Part shown: positions 17,379 to 19,230 of the stretch, one piece after another
How positions within the stretch are numbered: position 1 is the first letter of the stretch
Layout: every line of letters starts with the position of its first letter
Origin: Bryobacterales bacterium
Lineage (GTDB): Bacteria > Acidobacteriota > Terriglobia > Bryobacterales > Bryobacteraceae
Assembly: GCA_003517725.1 (NCBI GenBank)
Contig: DOZZ01000172.1
Location: 1-19,230, forward strand
Length of the DNA: 19,230 bases
Reading direction: 5' to 3'
The notes under the pieces: generated by a model
What the model was told of the DNA's origin: nothing
Seen by the model: the letters and a program-made list of their open reading frames with translations, nothing else
The model's database searches: none
Position numbers and translations under genes: made by a program

Positions 17379-18374
17379 TCAGATTTCGATGTTAACGATC
17401 TTCTGGATCGTTAAATAGCCGATGATTTGCAGCACCACGGCGCCGGCAATCATGAGCCGTCCGGGAGTAGTCTGGATGAAAAAGGAGGCATACTCCCGGT
17501 TGACGATGCACATCAGAACGCCCACAAAAACCGGAATGGAGGAGAGCGCTTTGCCGGTCATGCGGCCGTGGGCCGACACGGCCCGGATTTTGCCGCGCAA
17601 TTGATAGCGCTCGCGGATCAGATAAGCCAGTTTGTCCAAAATTTCGGTGAGGTTGCCCCCCGTTTTGCGCTGCAGTTGCACGGCGGAGGCGAAAAACTTG
17701 ACGTCCAGCACCGGGATCCGCTCAGCCAGCTTGGCGAGCGCAATATCGAGCGGCATGCCCAGGTTCTGTTCTTCGAAAGTGCGGCGGAATTCGCTGGCCA
17801 TGGGATCGTCAAACTCGCGGTGCAGCATCTCGAGCGCCACCGAGAAAGCGTGGCCGGCGCGCATCGAGCGGGCGATGAACTCCAGACCTTCGGGGAACTG
17901 GCCTTCAAACTTGTAGAGGCGTTTTTTGATTTTGCCGTTGAGCCTCCAAAGGGGCAGGTAACCGCAGATCATCGCGACCGGAATCGCCATCAGGAGCCAG
18001 ATACCGCTGAGCAAAACCAAGCAGGCAACCGCTCCTACCGCGGCGAACCCGGCACAGGTCCGGAGCAGCTTGGCGGGTTCTGTGCTTTTGCCCGCGCGGT
18101 CCAATTTATGACGCAAGCTGTCCTGACTAAAGAGTTGCGGAGTTAACGCATGGACCCAGCTGAATCGCTGTGGCGCCGCCTGCCGAATCAGCATCGGCGC
18201 CTTTCTCTCAACCTTCGCGCGTTCCATCGGTTGCCACGCGCCGACACGGCTGAGGAGGCGCGCTTCACGGCGCCGCAGGCGCTGCCGTAGCACCAGGTAG
18301 GCGCTGTTGGCGGCTACGAAAACCAGCACGAAAGACATCAGGGGGAGGAGCATAGAGGCTGGTCCGAACATCAT
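17379..18374 (-). CDS. tadB: TadB, Flp-pilus inner-membrane platform protein
   Basis: This 331-residue protein has an N-terminal helix (about 8-28), a helix pair at about 107-150 (CAGFAAVGAVACLVLLSGIW, then AIPVAMICGYLPLW) and the T2SSF domain: FPEGLEFIARSMRAGHAFSV, LEMLHREFDDPMASEFRRT, LGMPLDIALAKLAERIPVLD and VQLQRKTGGNLTEILDKLAY. RGKIRAVSAHGRMTGKAL precedes the last two helices; this is a TadB hallmark. It forms the pilus platform with TadC. Its ATG follows a 19-base gap after tadA that is filled by a small hairpin, and no ribosome site is visible, so it may be translated by coupling to tadA. Confidence 0.95.
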   Translation of the reverse strand: MMFGPASMLLPLMSFVLVFVAANSAYLVLRQRLRRREARLLSRVGAWQPMERAKVERKAPMLIRQAAPQRFSWVHALTPQLFSQDSLRHKLDRAGKSTEPAKLLRTCAGFAAVGAVACLVLLSGIWLLMAIPVAMICGYLPLWRLNGKIKKRLYKFEGQFPEGLEFIARSMRAGHAFSVALEMLHREFDDPMASEFRRTFEEQNLGMPLDIALAKLAERIPVLDVKFFASAVQLQRKTGGNLTEILDKLAYLIRERYQLRGKIRAVSAHGRMTGKALSSIPVFVGVLMCIVNREYASFFIQTTPGRLMIAGAVVLQIIGYLTIQKIVNIEI

Positions 18375-18377
18375 GAA

Positions 18378-18392
18378 ACCGGCATCGCCGGT
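18378..18392 (-). promoter_or_regulatory. small hairpin in the tadA-tadB gap
   Basis: ACCGGC, three-base loop, GCCGGT: a perfect 6-bp stem that occupies almost the whole 19-base space between the tadA stop (18394) and the tadB ATG (18374). It lies where the ribosome site of tadB would be expected. It may tune tadB translation or RNA stability. Confidence 0.45.
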
Positions 18393-18393
18393 C

Positions 18394-19230
18394 TCAGACT
18401 ACGACCTCCTCTTCAAACAGCTCCGCCGGCAGCACAATGCCATGCGCGGCCAGCTTTTCGCAGAATTTTGGCCGGATCCCGGTGGCGCGAAAGCGGCCCA
18501 TCACCCGGTTCTCCGCGTCCAAGCCGAATTTCTCGAAGGCAAACACCTCCTGGAGACTGACGATGGATCCTTCCATGCCGGTCACCTCCGTGATCGAAGT
18601 CACGCGGCGCGAGCCGTCACTCAGGCGGGCGGCCTGGATCAGCAGGTTGACCGATGACGCGATCTGCTGGCGGATGGAGTTCATCTGCATCCCCGAATTG
18701 GCCATCGACACCATCACTTCGAGCCGCGAAACGGCTTCGCGCGGGCTGTTGGCGTGAATCGTGGTGAGCGACCCGTCATGCCCCGTATTCATCGCCTGCA
18801 GCATGTCCAGCGCTTCCTCTCCGCGCACCTCGCCGACGATGATACGGTCCGGGCGCATTCGCAAGCTGTTGATCAGCAGCTGACGCTGCCGTACTGCGCC
18901 GGTACCTTCGATGTTGGCGGGCCGCGTCTCCAGACGCGCCACGTGGCGCTGCTTCAACTGCAACTCGGCGGCGTCTTCGATGGTGACAATGCGCTCGTTT
19001 TCCGGAATGAAGACCGACAGCGCGTTGAGCAGCGTCGTTTTTCCGGAACCCGTGCCGCCCACAATGATGATGTTGAGGCGCGTCTTGACGGCGGATTCAA
19101 GCAGCGTCATCATGGCCGGCGTCAGCGCGCGTTTGCGTACCAGATCGGCCGGCAGCAGCTTGTCGGTACCGAAACGCCGGATCGAAAGCAAAGGTCCGTC
19201 GAGCGCCAGCGGCGGGATGATGGCGTTGAC
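18394..19230 (-). CDS. tadA: TadA/CpaF secretion ATPase, 5' end beyond the window
   Basis: The last 278 residues of the hexameric ATPase that drives Flp pilus assembly lie in the window; the frame is open across the right edge ([20 protein letters not shown]). Typical members have about 400-500 residues, so the N-terminal third or so is missing. Visible motifs are Walker [16 protein letters not shown], the Asp box [11 protein letters not shown], Walker [21 protein letters not shown] and the His box [22 protein letters not shown]-terminal tail (EEEVVV) ends the protein. The TTG near 19191 is internal and is not a start. It leads tadB, tadC and the small gene at 16286 on one strand. Upstream Tad genes (rcpC, tadZ, flp) would lie to the right, outside the window. 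Confidence 0.96.
   Translation of the reverse strand, partial: VNAIIPPLALDGPLLSIRRFGTDKLLPADLVRKRALTPAMMTLLESAVKTRLNIIIVGGTGSGKTTLLNALSVFIPENERIVTIEDAAELQLKQRHVARLETRPANIEGTGAVRQRQLLINSLRMRPDRIIVGEVRGEEALDMLQAMNTGHDGSLTTIHANSPREAVSRLEVMVSMANSGMQMNSIRQQIASSVNLLIQAARLSDGSRRVTSITEVTGMEGSIVSLQEVFAFEKFGLDAENRVMGRFRATGIRPKFCEKLAAHGIVLPAELFEEEVVV

Overview
The window is a GC-rich bacterial chromosome segment with tightly packed genes. It most resembles an Acidobacteriota soil bacterium of the Solibacter/Bryobacter kind. This is an inference from gene content: a PEP-CTERM surface protein, paired secreted DUF1080 and DUF3500 proteins, a fused LptC/OstA protein next to LptB, TPR proteins and a Tad secretion cluster. 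There is no 16S rRNA or other decisive marker. No rRNA, tRNA, CRISPR array or complete insertion sequence was seen.

Left part (1-3537): an AT-rich stretch leads into an internally deleted alpha/beta hydrolase remnant on the minus strand. Divergent from it is a two-gene LPS export unit. The first gene is one long periplasmic protein that appears to combine LptC with several OstA/LptA-type segments. The second is the ATPase LptB, whose start overlaps the first gene's end. Together they would form the inner-membrane motor and periplasmic bridge for lipopolysaccharide; LptF/G and LptD are not here.

3534-9373: two secreted proteins on the minus strand (DUF1080, then DUF3500, with a tandemly duplicated leader and ribosome site between them). 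A divergent PEP-CTERM gene on the plus strand ends at a strong intrinsic terminator. Next, on the minus strand, come a TPR protein followed 3 bases later by a MacB/FtsX-type permease without its ATPase, and a membrane protein of unknown role.

9476-13392: a plus-strand, probably single-transcript run of VOC-fold protein, MFS exporter, second TPR protein and large multi-spanning membrane protein, with very short gaps or overlap. The two TPR proteins in the window look like paralogues, and each lies beside a transporter gene.

13377-15813: an orphan PIN-domain nuclease (minus) lies back to back with a bacterial Thg1-like 3'-5' polymerase (plus). Two minus-strand envelope or stress-type proteins follow (a BON-domain protein, then a glycine-rich ActD/17M-like protein). 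A long perfect hairpin separates them from Thg1.

15814-16285 holds no convincing gene but contains nested inverted repeats that look like a folded RNA. From 16286 to the right edge is the end of a minus-strand Tad (Flp pilus) operon: tadA (cut by the window edge), tadB, tadC and a previously easy-to-miss 30-residue single-pass membrane protein with an excellent ribosome site.
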